From Candidatus Ferrigenium bremense (GTDB lineage Bacteria; Pseudomonadota; Gammaproteobacteria; Burkholderiales; Gallionellaceae), in contig JAGRPI010000023.1 in NCBI GenBank assembly GCA_019449635.1, positions 62,001 through 126,000 of the forward strand: a stretch of DNA of 64,000 nt. Direction: 5' to 3'. The position numbers and the translations under genes were made by a program. Positions 37,307 to 46,106 of the stretch are shown here, one piece after another. The notes under the pieces are model-generated. The model searched no databases. It saw nothing but the letters and a program-made list of their open reading frames with translations, and was not told the DNA's origin. The first letter of the stretch is position 1. Each line of letters opens with the position of its first letter.

Positions 37307-38116
37307 ATGATTTTCATCGACACCCACTGCCATCTCGATGCCGCCGAATTCGGCGACAGCCAAGCCGCGCTGGTGGAAGCCGCGCTGGCCGCCGGGGTCG
37401 GGCGCATCGTCGTGCCCTCGATCGCGCGCGCCAACTTCGACGCGGTGCGCCAGTTGTGTGAACGGTTCCCCGCCTGCGCGCCCGCCTATGGCATCCACCC
37501 GATGTACACCGGCGCTGCAACACCCAATGATCTGGATATATTGCGCAGCTATTTGCTTGAACACCGCCCGGTGGCGATCGGCGAGATCGGGCTGGATTTT
37601 TTCATCGAGCCTTGCGACCGTGCGCGGCAGGAACACTACTTCGCCGAACAGCTCAGGCTGGCGCACGAATTCGACTTGCCGGTACTGCTGCATATCCGCC
37701 GCGCGCAGGATACCGTCCTCAAGCACCTGCGCCAATTTTATGGGAGCATCGGCCCTTCGACTGGGCTCAGGACAGGCATCGCCCACGCCTTCAGCGGCAG
37801 CCGCCAGCAGGCGGAGGAATTCATCGGGCTCGGATTCAAATTGGGCTTCGGTGGCGCGATGACCCATATGCGCGCCACGCGCCTGCGCGAACTCGCCGCG
37901 ACCTTGCCGCTGGATAGCCTCGTGCTGGAGACCGACGCGCCGGACATCCCGCCGGCATTCCTGCAAAACAGCGAGCCGAACAAGCCGGAGTACCTGCCGC
38001 GCATCGCGCAGACGCTGGCGGAACTGCGCGGCATGCCGCTGGAAAAGATCGCGGAGGCGACCACGGCGAACGCGTTGAGCATCTTGCCGAAATTATCAGC
38101 TACAACGACTCTATAA
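37307..38116 (+). CDS. tatD: TatD-family metal-dependent deoxyribonuclease
   Basis: A 269-residue TIM-barrel hydrolase. Metal ligands are visible in DTHCHLDAAEF (HxH) near residue 5, in IGEIGLDFF near residue 92, LLHIRRAQ near residue 127, HAFSGSRQQ near residue 162 and LETDAPDIPP near residue 207. TatD proteins are 3'-5' exonucleases or deoxyribonucleases involved in DNA repair and fragment degradation. A short part of the CTTCGACAAGCTCAG repeat is inserted in frame at about residues 149-157 (GPSTGLRTG) just before the HAFSGS motif. Confidence 0.92.
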   Translation: MIFIDTHCHLDAAEFGDSQAALVEAALAAGVGRIVVPSIARANFDAVRQLCERFPACAPAYGIHPMYTGAATPNDLDILRSYLLEHRPVAIGEIGLDFFIEPCDRARQEHYFAEQLRLAHEFDLPVLLHIRRAQDTVLKHLRQFYGSIGPSTGLRTGIAHAFSGSRQQAEEFIGLGFKLGFGGAMTHMRATRLRELAATLPLDSLVLETDAPDIPPAFLQNSEPNKPEYLPRIAQTLAELRGMPLEKIAEATTANALSILPKLSATTTL

Positions 38117-38120
38117 CCAT

Positions 38121-38146
38121 GTCATTCCGGCCTCCGCCGGAATGAC
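38121..38146. terminator. palindrome acting as likely tatD terminator
   Basis: GTCATTCCGGC, loop CTCC, GCCGGAATGAC, followed by GGAATTTTT. An 11-bp perfect stem of the widespread TCATTCCGGC repeat type, with a T-run on the plus side. Confidence 0.75.
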
Positions 38147-38188
38147 GGAATTTTTAACGCACAGATTGCCTCCCTCTATAATCGCACC

Positions 38189-38929
38189 ATGCAAAATATG
38201 ATCCCTCCCCAATTCACCCGCACCCACATCCTCATCGGCGATGAAGGTATCGCCACACTCGCCAACAAGCATGTGTTCATCGCCGGCATGGGCGGGGTCG
38301 GCTCCTATTGCACCGAAGCGCTGGCGCGCGCCGGGATCGGGCGGCTGACATTGCTCGACCACGATGTGGTAGCCATAAGCAACATCAACCGCCAGTTGCC
38401 CGCATTGCTTTCCACCGTCGGGCAACCCAAGGCGGAGCTGATGCGCGCGCGCATCGCGGACATCAATCCCGATTGCAAGGTGACGGTGCTGCGCAGCTTC
38501 CTCACCCGCGAGAACGTCAACGAACTGGTGCCGGAAGACAGTGATTATGTGATCGACTGCATCGACTCGCTGGCCTGCAAGGAAGCCTTGGTCGCCGAAA
38601 GCCACAAACGCGGCCTGAAGGTGGCCTCCAGCATGGGTGCAGGCAACCGCCTCGACCCGACGCACATCAAGGTGGCGGATATCAGCAAGACCATCATGTG
38701 CCCGCTGGCGCGCACAATGCGCCAGCGCCTGCACCGCCATCACAACATATACAAGGGCATCCTCACGGTGTTCTCGGACGAGTCGCCGCGCCCGCCGCTG
38801 CCGCCGCAGCCGCTGGACCGGGGCCGCCCGCGCGCGGTGAACGGCACTCTCAGCTACATGCCGCCGCTGTTCGGCTACATGCTGGCGGGCGCGGTGGTCA
38901 AGCGTTTGCTGGAAGGCCCCGAGCGGTAG
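38189..38929 (+). CDS. tcdA: tRNA threonylcarbamoyladenosine dehydratase
   Basis: A 246-residue E1-like (ThiF/MoeB fold) enzyme that uses ATP to cyclise t6A37 of tRNA to ct6A. The nucleotide motif AGMGGVGSYCTEALARAGIG is near residue 33, followed by LLDHDVVAISNINRQ with the Arg-finger region and DCIDSLACKEAL. The two CxxC zinc sites of some ThiF proteins are absent, as in TcdA (CsdL). C-terminal GYMLAGAVVKRLL is hydrophobic. ATGs at 38189 and 38198 are alternative starts. Confidence 0.92.
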   Translation: MQNMIPPQFTRTHILIGDEGIATLANKHVFIAGMGGVGSYCTEALARAGIGRLTLLDHDVVAISNINRQLPALLSTVGQPKAELMRARIADINPDCKVTVLRSFLTRENVNELVPEDSDYVIDCIDSLACKEALVAESHKRGLKVASSMGAGNRLDPTHIKVADISKTIMCPLARTMRQRLHRHHNIYKGILTVFSDESPRPPLPPQPLDRGRPRAVNGTLSYMPPLFGYMLAGAVVKRLLEGPER

Positions 38930-38990
38930 CGGGACGGATCAGACGGGTCAGTATCCCGCCCTCTCGAGGCACAGGCAGCCTGGCTGCAAA

Positions 38991-40079
38991 TCACCATTCG
39001 CGGAAAGAAAATCCGAACCCCAGCGTCGTCTGGCGATGGTTGTAGTCGATCAGGCTCTCGCCAAAACCGGAAGTCAGCTGTGCATGCAGCCGCGCGGAAT
39101 TTCCCAGTGCCACCGGCATGGACCAGTCGACCTGCATGAAACCGCGGTTGTTCGGCAAGTCGAGGTTGTTGCGCAGCAATACGGACACGGCCTGCGATTT
39201 ATCCGCGGGTTCCCAGCGCGCCACCAGGTCGGCGCGCCCGACATAATCAACGATATCGGGATTGTCATTCTTCAGGGTACTCTCCGGGATGCGCCACCAG
39301 CCGCGCGCCATCACCGAAGTGTTGCCCCATTCCCATCCGCCTTGCAGGTAGAGGCGGTTCCAGCTGCGCGACTCGGGCAGATGCTGCCCGTTCGACTGGT
39401 GCGACAGGCCGAGGTTGACGAGCTTCAACCCCGATGCGCCACCCGTGCCGAACGTGGCAATCAGCTCCGGCTCGTAATTGGTTTCCCGGAACGGCGAGGA
39501 ATTGCGCGTGTTGAACATCTGCCAACTGGACTGCTGCGTGTAAGCGCCCCACAGGCGCAGCGTTTTCAGCCCGAGGAAGTTGATATTTTTCTGGCTGCCG
39601 ATGTCCGCCTTGAAACTAAACTGGAATTTGGTTTCCAGCGCATCGAAGTCATAGGGCGTGGTCGTGCTGTGGCCGATGGCCGGCGAGGCCGGCTGATTGT
39701 TGACATTGAAGGATTTCCTCACCAGCAGATAGCTCTGCCGGTGCGGCATCAGGCGGCCCAGCTTGCTCTGATCGCGGTTGGTCTTGTCGTCCAGGTTCCA
39801 GGCCCTGGTCAGGTAGGATCGCTCGGCAACCGGCGCAGGCTCGGCAACTGATGCCGGTGCAGCTTCTTCGTCATCTTCCGCCTGCGGCAGATCCGACACG
39901 GAAGCGGCGGCCAGCGCATCGTCGTAGCACTTGAGGCGCTCGGCATTGTTATCCGGGTATTTTTTCGCGCACAGTGCAAATTCCTCGCCGCCGGCATGGG
40001 CCGTTGGCGCAAGCCCCAGGCACAACCAGGCCGGTAACAGTAAGCCGCCCCATCGGGCGGGATTGTTCGATTTCTTCAT
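38991..40079 (-). CDS. pldA: outer-membrane phospholipase A
   Basis: A 362-residue OMPLA that hydrolyses acyl chains of phospholipids misplaced in the outer leaflet. The signal peptide covers residues 1-29. A 90-residue acidic region (AEDDEEAAPASVAEP) precedes the 12-stranded barrel. The catalytic motif LSHQSNGQHLPESRSWNR carries His and Ser near residue 235, and RETNYEPELIA is conserved. It ends GFGFSFREW with an aromatic residue. A calcium-dependent dimer is expected from the family. The N-terminal acidic extension is longer than in E. coli PldA. Confidence 0.92.
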   Translation of the reverse strand: MKKSNNPARWGGLLLPAWLCLGLAPTAHAGGEEFALCAKKYPDNNAERLKCYDDALAAASVSDLPQAEDDEEAAPASVAEPAPVAERSYLTRAWNLDDKTNRDQSKLGRLMPHRQSYLLVRKSFNVNNQPASPAIGHSTTTPYDFDALETKFQFSFKADIGSQKNINFLGLKTLRLWGAYTQQSSWQMFNTRNSSPFRETNYEPELIATFGTGGASGLKLVNLGLSHQSNGQHLPESRSWNRLYLQGGWEWGNTSVMARGWWRIPESTLKNDNPDIVDYVGRADLVARWEPADKSQAVSVLLRNNLDLPNNRGFMQVDWSMPVALGNSARLHAQLTSGFGESLIDYNHRQTTLGFGFSFREW

Positions 40080-40139
40080 GGTGCAATCAGGTTAAAGTTT
40101 TCTATCGGGGCTGCGAACGGCAAGCAGCCGCAGGAATGT

Positions 40140-41090
40140 CTATTTCAGCCAGCCCTTGCGGTGGAACAGCCAAAACGGCAACGCAACGGATGCCGCCATC
40201 AGCGACAAGGCGAATAGATAGCCGTTTGCCCACTGAAGTTCCGGCATGTGCTGAAAATTCATCCCATAGATGGAAGCGATCAGGGTCGGCGGCAACAATG
40301 CCACTGCGGCCACCGAAAACATACGCACGATCTTGTTCTGGTTGACGTTGATGAAACCGACCGTGGTATTCATCAGGAAGTTGATCTTGTCGAACAGGAA
40401 GGCAGTGTGCCCATCCAGCGAATCGATATCCTGCATGATCTGGCGTGCTTCCTCCATCTGGTCCGGGGAGAGCAGTTTGCTGCGCATCAGGAACGAAACC
40501 GCGCGGCGCGTATCCATCAGGTTACGGCGGATGCGCCCGTTCAGGTGTTCCGCATGGGCGATGTTGGCCAGCACCACACCGGCCTGTTTGTCGCTGAGCG
40601 TGCTGTTGAGCACCGTGCCGCTGATGCCCCCGAGATCGGCGTAGACATCTTCCAGCGCATCGGCGGAAAATTCCACATCGGAGTCATACAGGTCGATCAG
40701 CACATCGAGGCTGTCCGCGACAAGCCCGGGCTGCCCGTGCGAATGCAGACGGAAATGCTGGAATACCGGCAGGTCTTCGTCATGTACGCTGAACAGCACA
40801 TTCTTGGAAAGCACGAAAGCGACGATGACACTGCGCGAATCGCTTTCCTTGCCGAGCAGGAAATCCGAACGCACATGCAACTCACCGTTCTCCTCGTAGA
40901 ACCGCGCACTCGCTTCGATGTCGCGCAAATGTTCCGGCTGCGGCAGGATGGTCGAGAAAGCCTTGGCCACCCATGCGCGCTCCTCTTCGCCGGGCGCGAT
41001 AGCATCCACCCAGATCGGCTTGCGTGTGGCAATCTCATCCGGCCGGATGCTGGCCAGCCTTCCGCTTTCCAGCGTAAAAATGTTGAGCAT
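40140..41090 (-). CDS. corA: CorA-type magnesium/cobalt transporter
   Basis: A 316-residue pentameric divalent cation channel. A long cytoplasmic alpha/beta funnel is followed by two C-terminal helices, the first ending in the YGMNFQHMPELQW signature (GMN) near residue 275 and the second close to WLFHRKGWLK. The final Lys-rich tail is typical. It shares no close operon partner, with pldA starting 60 bases away on the same strand downstream. Confidence 0.94.
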   Translation of the reverse strand: MLNIFTLESGRLASIRPDEIATRKPIWVDAIAPGEEERAWVAKAFSTILPQPEHLRDIEASARFYEENGELHVRSDFLLGKESDSRSVIVAFVLSKNVLFSVHDEDLPVFQHFRLHSHGQPGLVADSLDVLIDLYDSDVEFSADALEDVYADLGGISGTVLNSTLSDKQAGVVLANIAHAEHLNGRIRRNLMDTRRAVSFLMRSKLLSPDQMEEARQIMQDIDSLDGHTAFLFDKINFLMNTTVGFINVNQNKIVRMFSVAAVALLPPTLIASIYGMNFQHMPELQWANGYLFALSLMAASVALPFWLFHRKGWLK

Positions 41091-41133
41091 GTCTGCGTCC
41101 CTGCTGTTTAATGACTAGCTTACCCTATAAAAC

Positions 41134-41333
41134 ATTCACCACGAAAAGCACATAACCAGCGACTTAACGGGCGAACAACACCCGTTAAGTCGAATGGCTA
41201 GTAGTTTCACCAGAGGCCACGAAGGTTTTTATAGAATTGCACACCGTTCGACGCATACCCGCAGGGTGATTGATATTCCTGAAACAATCTTCTGCTCTTC
41301 TTCGCGTTCTTCGTGCCCTTTGTGGTTCAATTG
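41134..41333. repeat. CACGAAG-type inverted repeat, copy 1 (interrupted)
   Basis: The left arm TTCACCACGAAAAGCA is followed by a 63-bp hairpin element, then GAGGCCACGAAGG, a unique stretch, and the right arm TTCTTCGTGCCCTTTGTGG. Design resembles the CCACGGAT family with another core word. It lies between corA and thpR. Confidence 0.65.
41151..41213 (+). repeat. 63-bp covarying hairpin element, copy B
   Basis: Starts CATAACCAGC and ends GGCTAGTAGTTTCACCAG. The stem GACTTAACGGG (41161-41171) pairs perfectly with CCCGTTAAGTC (41181-41191) around a 9-base loop. An outer TAACCA/TGGCTA helix with one mismatch is possible. It is inserted within the left arm of a CACGAAG repeat. Confidence 0.85.
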
Positions 41334-41344
41334 CCGTTTAAAAA

Positions 41345-41899
41345 TTATCCGCCAGCGGCGCCCAAAGGGAAACGCGCCAGCACCCGGTAACCCGTCGACC
41401 CGTCCCGTTGCGCGGATTGTACCAGCGCGAAATCCCTGATCAGCCAGCTTGCCGGCTGCATCGCGGGCAGCGGTGCGTCGCTCCAGTGCGCGTTGCGCAA
41501 CAGCGTGACATGCGGTTTGTATTCGCGCCGGTCGAATTCGAAACGATGTGCGGCCAGGCGCTGCTCCAGCGCATCGACCAGTTCTGTGAGTTGTTGCGGC
41601 ACATGGCGGGGCGCGGCATATACGATGTGGTTGTGCCCCCAGTAGCGCGCTTCGTCGAAACGCAACGCGAAGCCCTCACCGACGACCTCCTGTGCCGCCA
41701 GTTGCAGTACTTCCAGCCCGTAAAGCTCCACATCGCCGATAAACACCAGCGTGTTGTGCAGCGTCTCGCCGCGCATGGCGCGCCCGCCGCACAGCTGTTT
41801 CAGCGGCTCCTGCCATGCGGCCAGCTGCCTGCTCTCGGCGGCCTTCGGCCACAAGGCGAAGAAGACCCGCGCGGTCGGATTGTCGGATGGGCGGTTCAT
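41345..41899 (-). CDS. thpR: RNA 2',3'-cyclic phosphodiesterase
   Basis: A 184-residue 2H phosphoesterase of the ThpR/LigT family acting on 2',3'-cyclic phosphate ends. Both HxT(L) motifs are visible: LHNTLVFIGDV near residue 49 and KPHVTLLRNAHW near residue 133. The N terminus RVFFALWPKAAES is also typical. The ATG at 41899 (MNRPSDNPTAR) is chosen because the upstream in-frame codons are encoded by a CACGAAG repeat. It is flanked by inverted copies of that repeat. Confidence 0.9.
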   Translation of the reverse strand: MNRPSDNPTARVFFALWPKAAESRQLAAWQEPLKQLCGGRAMRGETLHNTLVFIGDVELYGLEVLQLAAQEVVGEGFALRFDEARYWGHNHIVYAAPRHVPQQLTELVDALEQRLAAHRFEFDRREYKPHVTLLRNAHWSDAPLPAMQPASWLIRDFALVQSAQRDGSTGYRVLARFPLGAAGG

Positions 41900-41919
41900 A
41901 TAATGCTTAAAACGGCAGT

Positions 41920-42047
41920 TTAACCACGAAGAGCGCGAAGAAGAACAGAAGGCTGTTTCGAGAATACCAGTCATCTCGCATGTGAACGCCAAACGTTATG
42001 CAAATCAACGAATAATCTTTGTGATCTCCGTGTTCTTCGTGGTGAAT
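41920..42047. repeat. CACGAAG-type inverted repeat, copy 2
   Basis: The left arm AACCACGAAGAGCGCGAAG and the right arm CTCCGTGTTCTTCGTGGTG enclose a unique centre. It lies between thpR and the large oxidoreductase gene. Its left arm is an inverted counterpart of the right arm near 41280-41335. Confidence 0.7.
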
Positions 42048-42126
42048 TATTTTTTCAGGATGATTAGCATTTTATCCGCATGAGCGGCACGTAAGGTAAA
42101 ATGCGCGTCTTGCAATAAGGAACACC

Positions 42127-45100
42127 ATGACGGCACGTTTGCGCGAAATCCCCTATAACTACACCTCGTTTTCCGACCGCGAGATCGTCTTGCGGCTGCT
42201 CGGCGGCGAGGCGTGGGACATCATCAATACGCTGCGCGAAGAGCGCCGCACCGGACGCTCCGCGCAGATGCTGTACGAGGTGCTGGGCGACATCTGGGTG
42301 CTGACGCGCAACCCCTATCTGCAGGATGACCTGCTCGCCAACCGCAAGCGCCGCGGGGCGCTGATCGGCGCGCTGCACCACCGCCTGAACGACATCGAGG
42401 CACGCCGCCAGAACAATCCCAAGGTAAGGCAACTGCTCGAGCTTGCCGCCGCAGCGGTCGACCAGTTCGCCGCCGAATTCGAGCAGACCCTGAAATTGCG
42501 CAAACGCATCCTGCGCGTCCTGGGCAGCATCACGCGCCGCGACAACATCCAGTTCGACGGCCTGGCGCGCGTCTCGCATGTGACCGACGCGACCGACTGG
42601 CGCGTGGAATACCCGTTCGTGGTGCTGCATCCCGACACCGAGGCGGAGGTCGCGCCGCTGGTACGCGCCTGCATCATGCTCAAGCTGACCATCATCCCGC
42701 GCGGCGGCGGTACCGGCTACACCGGCGGCGCGATACCGCTGGACAAGTTCTCGGCGGTGATCAACACCGAGAAACTGGACTCGCTCTCCGCTGTTGAGCA
42801 TCTGGTGCTGCCAGGTTTGAACGAGCCGTATGCCACCATCCGCTGCGGTGCGGGTGCGGTGACGCGGCGTGTGATGGAAGCGGCGGAGGCCAGCAAGCTG
42901 GTATTCGCGGTCGACCCGACCTCGGCGGATGCGTCGTGCATCGGCGGCAACGTGGCAATGAACGCCGGCGGCAAGAAAGCGGTGTTGTGGGGTACCGCGC
43001 TGGACAACCTCGCTTCCTGGCGCATGGTCACGCCGGACGGCTTGTGGATGGAAGTCGAGCGCCTCAATCACAACCTCGGCAAGATCCACGACACCGCCAC
43101 CGCGACTTTCCGCATCAGCCGCTTCGAACCGGACGGCACGACCCCGCACGGCGTGCCGGAAACCCTCGCCATCCCCGGCAGCGCATTCCGCAAGGCCGGA
43201 CTGGGCAAGGACGTCACCGACAAATTCCTGTCCGGCCTGCCCGGCATCCAGAAGGAAGGCTGCGACGGCATCATCACCTCGGCGCGCTTCATCCTGCACC
43301 ACGCGCATGCGCATACCCGCACGGTCTGCCTGGAGTTCTTCGGCCAAGTGCGCGAAGCGGTGCCCGCCATCGTCGAGATCACTGCCTTGTTCGACAAATG
43401 CAGCATTCCCCCCTCTCCCTTCTCCCTTGCCCCTTGCCGGGTATTCCTGGCAGGGCTGGAGCACCTCGATGAACGCTACCTCAAGGCGGTGGGTTATGCC
43501 ACCAAGGCCAGGCGCGGCACCCGCCCGAAGATGGTGCTGGTCGCCGACGTGGTGAGCGACGATGCGGATGCGGCGGCCTCTGCCGCCTCGGAGATCGTGC
43601 GCCTCGCCAACCTGCGCAGCGGCGAGGGCTTCATCGCGGTATCCGCCGAGGCACGCAAGAAATTCTGGCTGGACCGTGCGCGCACCGCCGCGATCGCCAA
43701 GCACACCAACGCCTTCAAGGTCAACGAGGACGTGGTGATCCCGCTGCCGCGCATGGGAGATTACTGCGACGGCATCGAGCGCATCAACATCGAGCTGTCG
43801 CTTAAGAACAAGCTCAAGCTGCTCGATGCGCTGGACGAATTCTTCGCCGGCGAGCTGCCGCTGTATTACCAGGACGACGCGCAGCTCGGTGACGCCGAAC
43901 TGCTCGGTAACCGCCCGCAGGCTGCGCAGCAGGTGCTCGCCGAGGTGCGCACGCGCTGGCAGTGGCTGCTGGACAACCTTGATAAAAGCAGTTCCGAGTT
44001 GGAAGACGCAAGTCCCGAGTTAACTCCGCAAGCTTCAACTAACAGCTTACGTCTTACGTCTCACGACTCGACAGTCTTCCACGCCCTGCAAAATCACACC
44101 ATTCGCGCCTCGTGGAAACGCGAGGTGCGTGAGCCGCTGCGCCAGATTTTCAGCGGCGGCACCTACCAGCCGATCCTCGACCAGTGCAACAACATCCATG
44201 GCAACGTGCTGAAGAGCCGCGTGTTCGTCGCGCTGCACATGCACGCCGGCGACGGCAACGTGCATACCAACATCCCGGTGAATTCGGACGACTACGCAAT
44301 GCTGCAGCAGGCCTATGCCGCGGTGGATCGCATCATGCGCCTGGCCAAGGATCTGGGCGGGGTGATCTCCGGCGAGCACGGCATCGGCATCACCAAATTC
44401 GATTATCTCGAACCGCAGGAGATCGCCGCATTCGCCGACTACAAGCAGCGCATTGATCCGGAAGGGCGTTTCAACCGGGGCAAGCTGCTCAAGGGCAGCA
44501 ACCTGGAACGCGCCTATACGCCCAGCTTTAACCTGATGGAGCTGGAAAGCCTGATCCTGGAAAAGAGCGAACTGGGCGAGATCGCCGATTCGATCAAGGA
44601 CTGCCTGCGTTGCGGCAAATGCAAGCCGGTGTGCAACACACACGTGCCGCGTGCCAACCTGCTGTATTCGCCGCGCAACAAGATCCTCGCCACCTCGCTG
44701 CTGATCGAGGCGTTCCTGTACGAAGAGCAGACGCGGCGCGGCGTCTCCATCCAGCATTTCGCCGAATTCGGCGATGTCGCCGACCACTGCACGATATGCC
44801 ACAAGTGCAAGAACCCCTGTCCGGTGGATATCGACTTCGGCGACGTGTCGGTCGCGATGCGCAATTTCCTGCGCAAACAGGGCAAGAAGAAATTCAACCC
44901 GGTGACCGCCGCCTCGATGATGTTCCTCAGCGTCAACGACCCGACCGTCATCAAGCTGATGCGGAAGATGATGATCGAGCTGGGCTACAAGGCACAGCGT
45001 ACCGGCTATCGGGTCGCCAAGCGCCTCGGCCTGTTCAGGACGCAGACCAGACGGCCGCCCGCCACCGTCGGCGGCGCGCCGCTGATTTTTCCGCCCGGCC

Positions 45101-46023
45101 GCGCGCAGGTGATCCATTTCTTCAACAAGCCGATGCCGGGCAACCTGCCCAAGAAGACCTCGCGCGCCTTGCTCGACATCGAGGATCCCAACATGGTGCC
45201 GGTCATCCGCAACCCGAACAAACTGAACGAAGACTCCGAGGCGGTGTTCTACTTCCCGGGCTGCGGGTCGGAGCGGCTGTTCGGCCAGGTAGGGCTGGCG
45301 ACGCAAGCGATGCTGTATGAACTCGGCGCGATCACCGTGCTGCCGCCCGGCTACCTGTGCTGCGGCTATCCGCAGAATGCCTCTGGGCAGGCCGACAAGG
45401 CCAACCAGATCAGCACCGACAACCGCGTGCTGTTCCATCGCGTGGCAAACACGCTCAATTACCTCGACATCAAAACGGTGATCGTGTCGTGCGGCACCTG
45501 CATGGATCAGTTGCTGAAATACCAGTTCGAGAAGATCTTCCCCGGCTGCCGCCTGCTCGACATCCATGAATACCTGCTCGAGAAGGGGGTGAAGCTGGAG
45601 TCGCCCACCGGGGCGCGCTACATGTTTCACGACCCGTGCCACTCGCCGATGAAGACCTACCAGCCCACCAAAGTGGTGAGCGAACTGATGGGAATGGACG
45701 TGCCGCTCAACGACCGCTGCTGCGGCGAGGCCGGCAGCTTCGGCGTGTCGCTGCCGCAGATCGCGACCCAGGTGCGCTTCCGCAAGGAAGAAGAGATGCG
45801 CAAGGGTGCCGATGCGCTGCGCGCCGACGGTTTTGCCGGCGAAGTCAAGATCCTCACCTCCTGCCCGGCCTGCCATCAGGGTCTGTCGCGTTACAACGAC
45901 GACAGCGGCACCACGTCGGAATACATCGTCATCGAGATGGCCCAGCACCTGCTCGGCCCGAACTGGCTGGAAGATTATGTCCACAATGCCAATCATGGCG
46001 GAATAGAACGCGTGCTGCTGTAG
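42127..46023 (+). CDS. FAD-linked oxidase / Fe-S oxidoreductase fusion (DUF3683, D-lactate dehydrogenase-like)
   Basis: A 1298-residue fused protein. A DUF3683 domain ([20 protein letters not shown]) opens it. A PCMH FAD-binding domain with [17 protein letters not shown] near residue 190 and an FAD-oxidase C domain with [14 protein letters not shown] near residue 750 follow. Two 4Fe-4S clusters lie near residues 826 ([11 protein letters not shown]) and 887 ([12 protein letters not shown]). Two CCG domains ([41 protein letters not shown]) end the chain, as in the LutA/GlpC type. It probably oxidises a 2-hydroxyacid and feeds electrons to the membrane. About 30 foreign residues near 619-648 come from an inserted repeat. 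Confidence 0.88.
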   Translation: MTARLREIPYNYTSFSDREIVLRLLGGEAWDIINTLREERRTGRSAQMLYEVLGDIWVLTRNPYLQDDLLANRKRRGALIGALHHRLNDIEARRQNNPKVRQLLELAAAAVDQFAAEFEQTLKLRKRILRVLGSITRRDNIQFDGLARVSHVTDATDWRVEYPFVVLHPDTEAEVAPLVRACIMLKLTIIPRGGGTGYTGGAIPLDKFSAVINTEKLDSLSAVEHLVLPGLNEPYATIRCGAGAVTRRVMEAAEASKLVFAVDPTSADASCIGGNVAMNAGGKKAVLWGTALDNLASWRMVTPDGLWMEVERLNHNLGKIHDTATATFRISRFEPDGTTPHGVPETLAIPGSAFRKAGLGKDVTDKFLSGLPGIQKEGCDGIITSARFILHHAHAHTRTVCLEFFGQVREAVPAIVEITALFDKCSIPPSPFSLAPCRVFLAGLEHLDERYLKAVGYATKARRGTRPKMVLVADVVSDDADAAASAASEIVRLANLRSGEGFIAVSAEARKKFWLDRARTAAIAKHTNAFKVNEDVVIPLPRMGDYCDGIERINIELSLKNKLKLLDALDEFFAGELPLYYQDDAQLGDAELLGNRPQAAQQVLAEVRTRWQWLLDNLDKSSSELEDASPELTPQASTNSLRLTSHDSTVFHALQNHTIRASWKREVREPLRQIFSGGTYQPILDQCNNIHGNVLKSRVFVALHMHAGDGNVHTNIPVNSDDYAMLQQAYAAVDRIMRLAKDLGGVISGEHGIGITKFDYLEPQEIAAFADYKQRIDPEGRFNRGKLLKGSNLERAYTPSFNLMELESLILEKSELGEIADSIKDCLRCGKCKPVCNTHVPRANLLYSPRNKILATSLLIEAFLYEEQTRRGVSIQHFAEFGDVADHCTICHKCKNPCPVDIDFGDVSVAMRNFLRKQGKKKFNPVTAASMMFLSVNDPTVIKLMRKMMIELGYKAQRTGYRVAKRLGLFRTQTRRPPATVGGAPLIFPPGRAQVIHFFNKPMPGNLPKKTSRALLDIEDPNMVPVIRNPNKLNEDSEAVFYFPGCGSERLFGQVGLATQAMLYELGAITVLPPGYLCCGYPQNASGQADKANQISTDNRVLFHRVANTLNYLDIKTVIVSCGTCMDQLLKYQFEKIFPGCRLLDIHEYLLEKGVKLESPTGARYMFHDPCHSPMKTYQPTKVVSELMGMDVPLNDRCCGEAGSFGVSLPQIATQVRFRKEEEMRKGADALRADGFAGEVKILTSCPACHQGLSRYNDDSGTTSEYIVIEMAQHLLGPNWLEDYVHNANHGGIERVLL
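43985..44070. repeat. low-complexity insertion inside the FAD oxidase gene
   Basis: A stretch with CTTACGTCTTACGTCTCACG and short AAGTC/GAGTT words, unlike the flanking coding sequence. It keeps the frame and encodes Ser/Glu/Thr-rich residues ([19 protein letters not shown]) between conserved parts. Its style resembles the GGAAGTA and TACTGAGG intergenic repeats. Confidence 0.5.
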
Positions 46024-46086
46024 GGGCGTATGGCAATACGCCCTTTTTCGATACGCCACCAAGGACGTATTGCCATACGCCCCTAC
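46020..46086. repeat. 67-bp inverted repeat of the GTAGGGGCGTAT type
   Basis: GTAGGGGCGTATGGCAATACG (21 bases, 46020-46040) is perfectly complementary to 46066-46086. The left arm contains the stop codon of the oxidoreductase gene. Possible terminator or mobile palindromic unit. Confidence 0.9.
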
Positions 46087-46106
46087 TTGACTGGGAAGCG
46101 CGCCTC

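Noticed and set aside
41151-41213. 63-bp elements as integron attC sites
   Set aside because: The ends do not match the RYYYAAC and GTTRRRY core sites, copies are far apart, and no integrase or cassette genes are next to them. The structural analogy is noted only.
41194-41439. 81-codon plus-strand frame before thpR
   Set aside because: It is made of repeat sequence and of the thpR 3' end in another frame. Its peptide resembles the out-of-gene extension of thpR only because both read the same inverted repeat.
42064-43704. Long minus-strand open frame (546 codons) opposite the FAD oxidase gene
   Set aside because: It mirrors a strongly conserved plus-strand gene with clear domains, and such antisense frames are common in GC-rich DNA. 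Its translation is His/Arg/Gln-rich without any motif.
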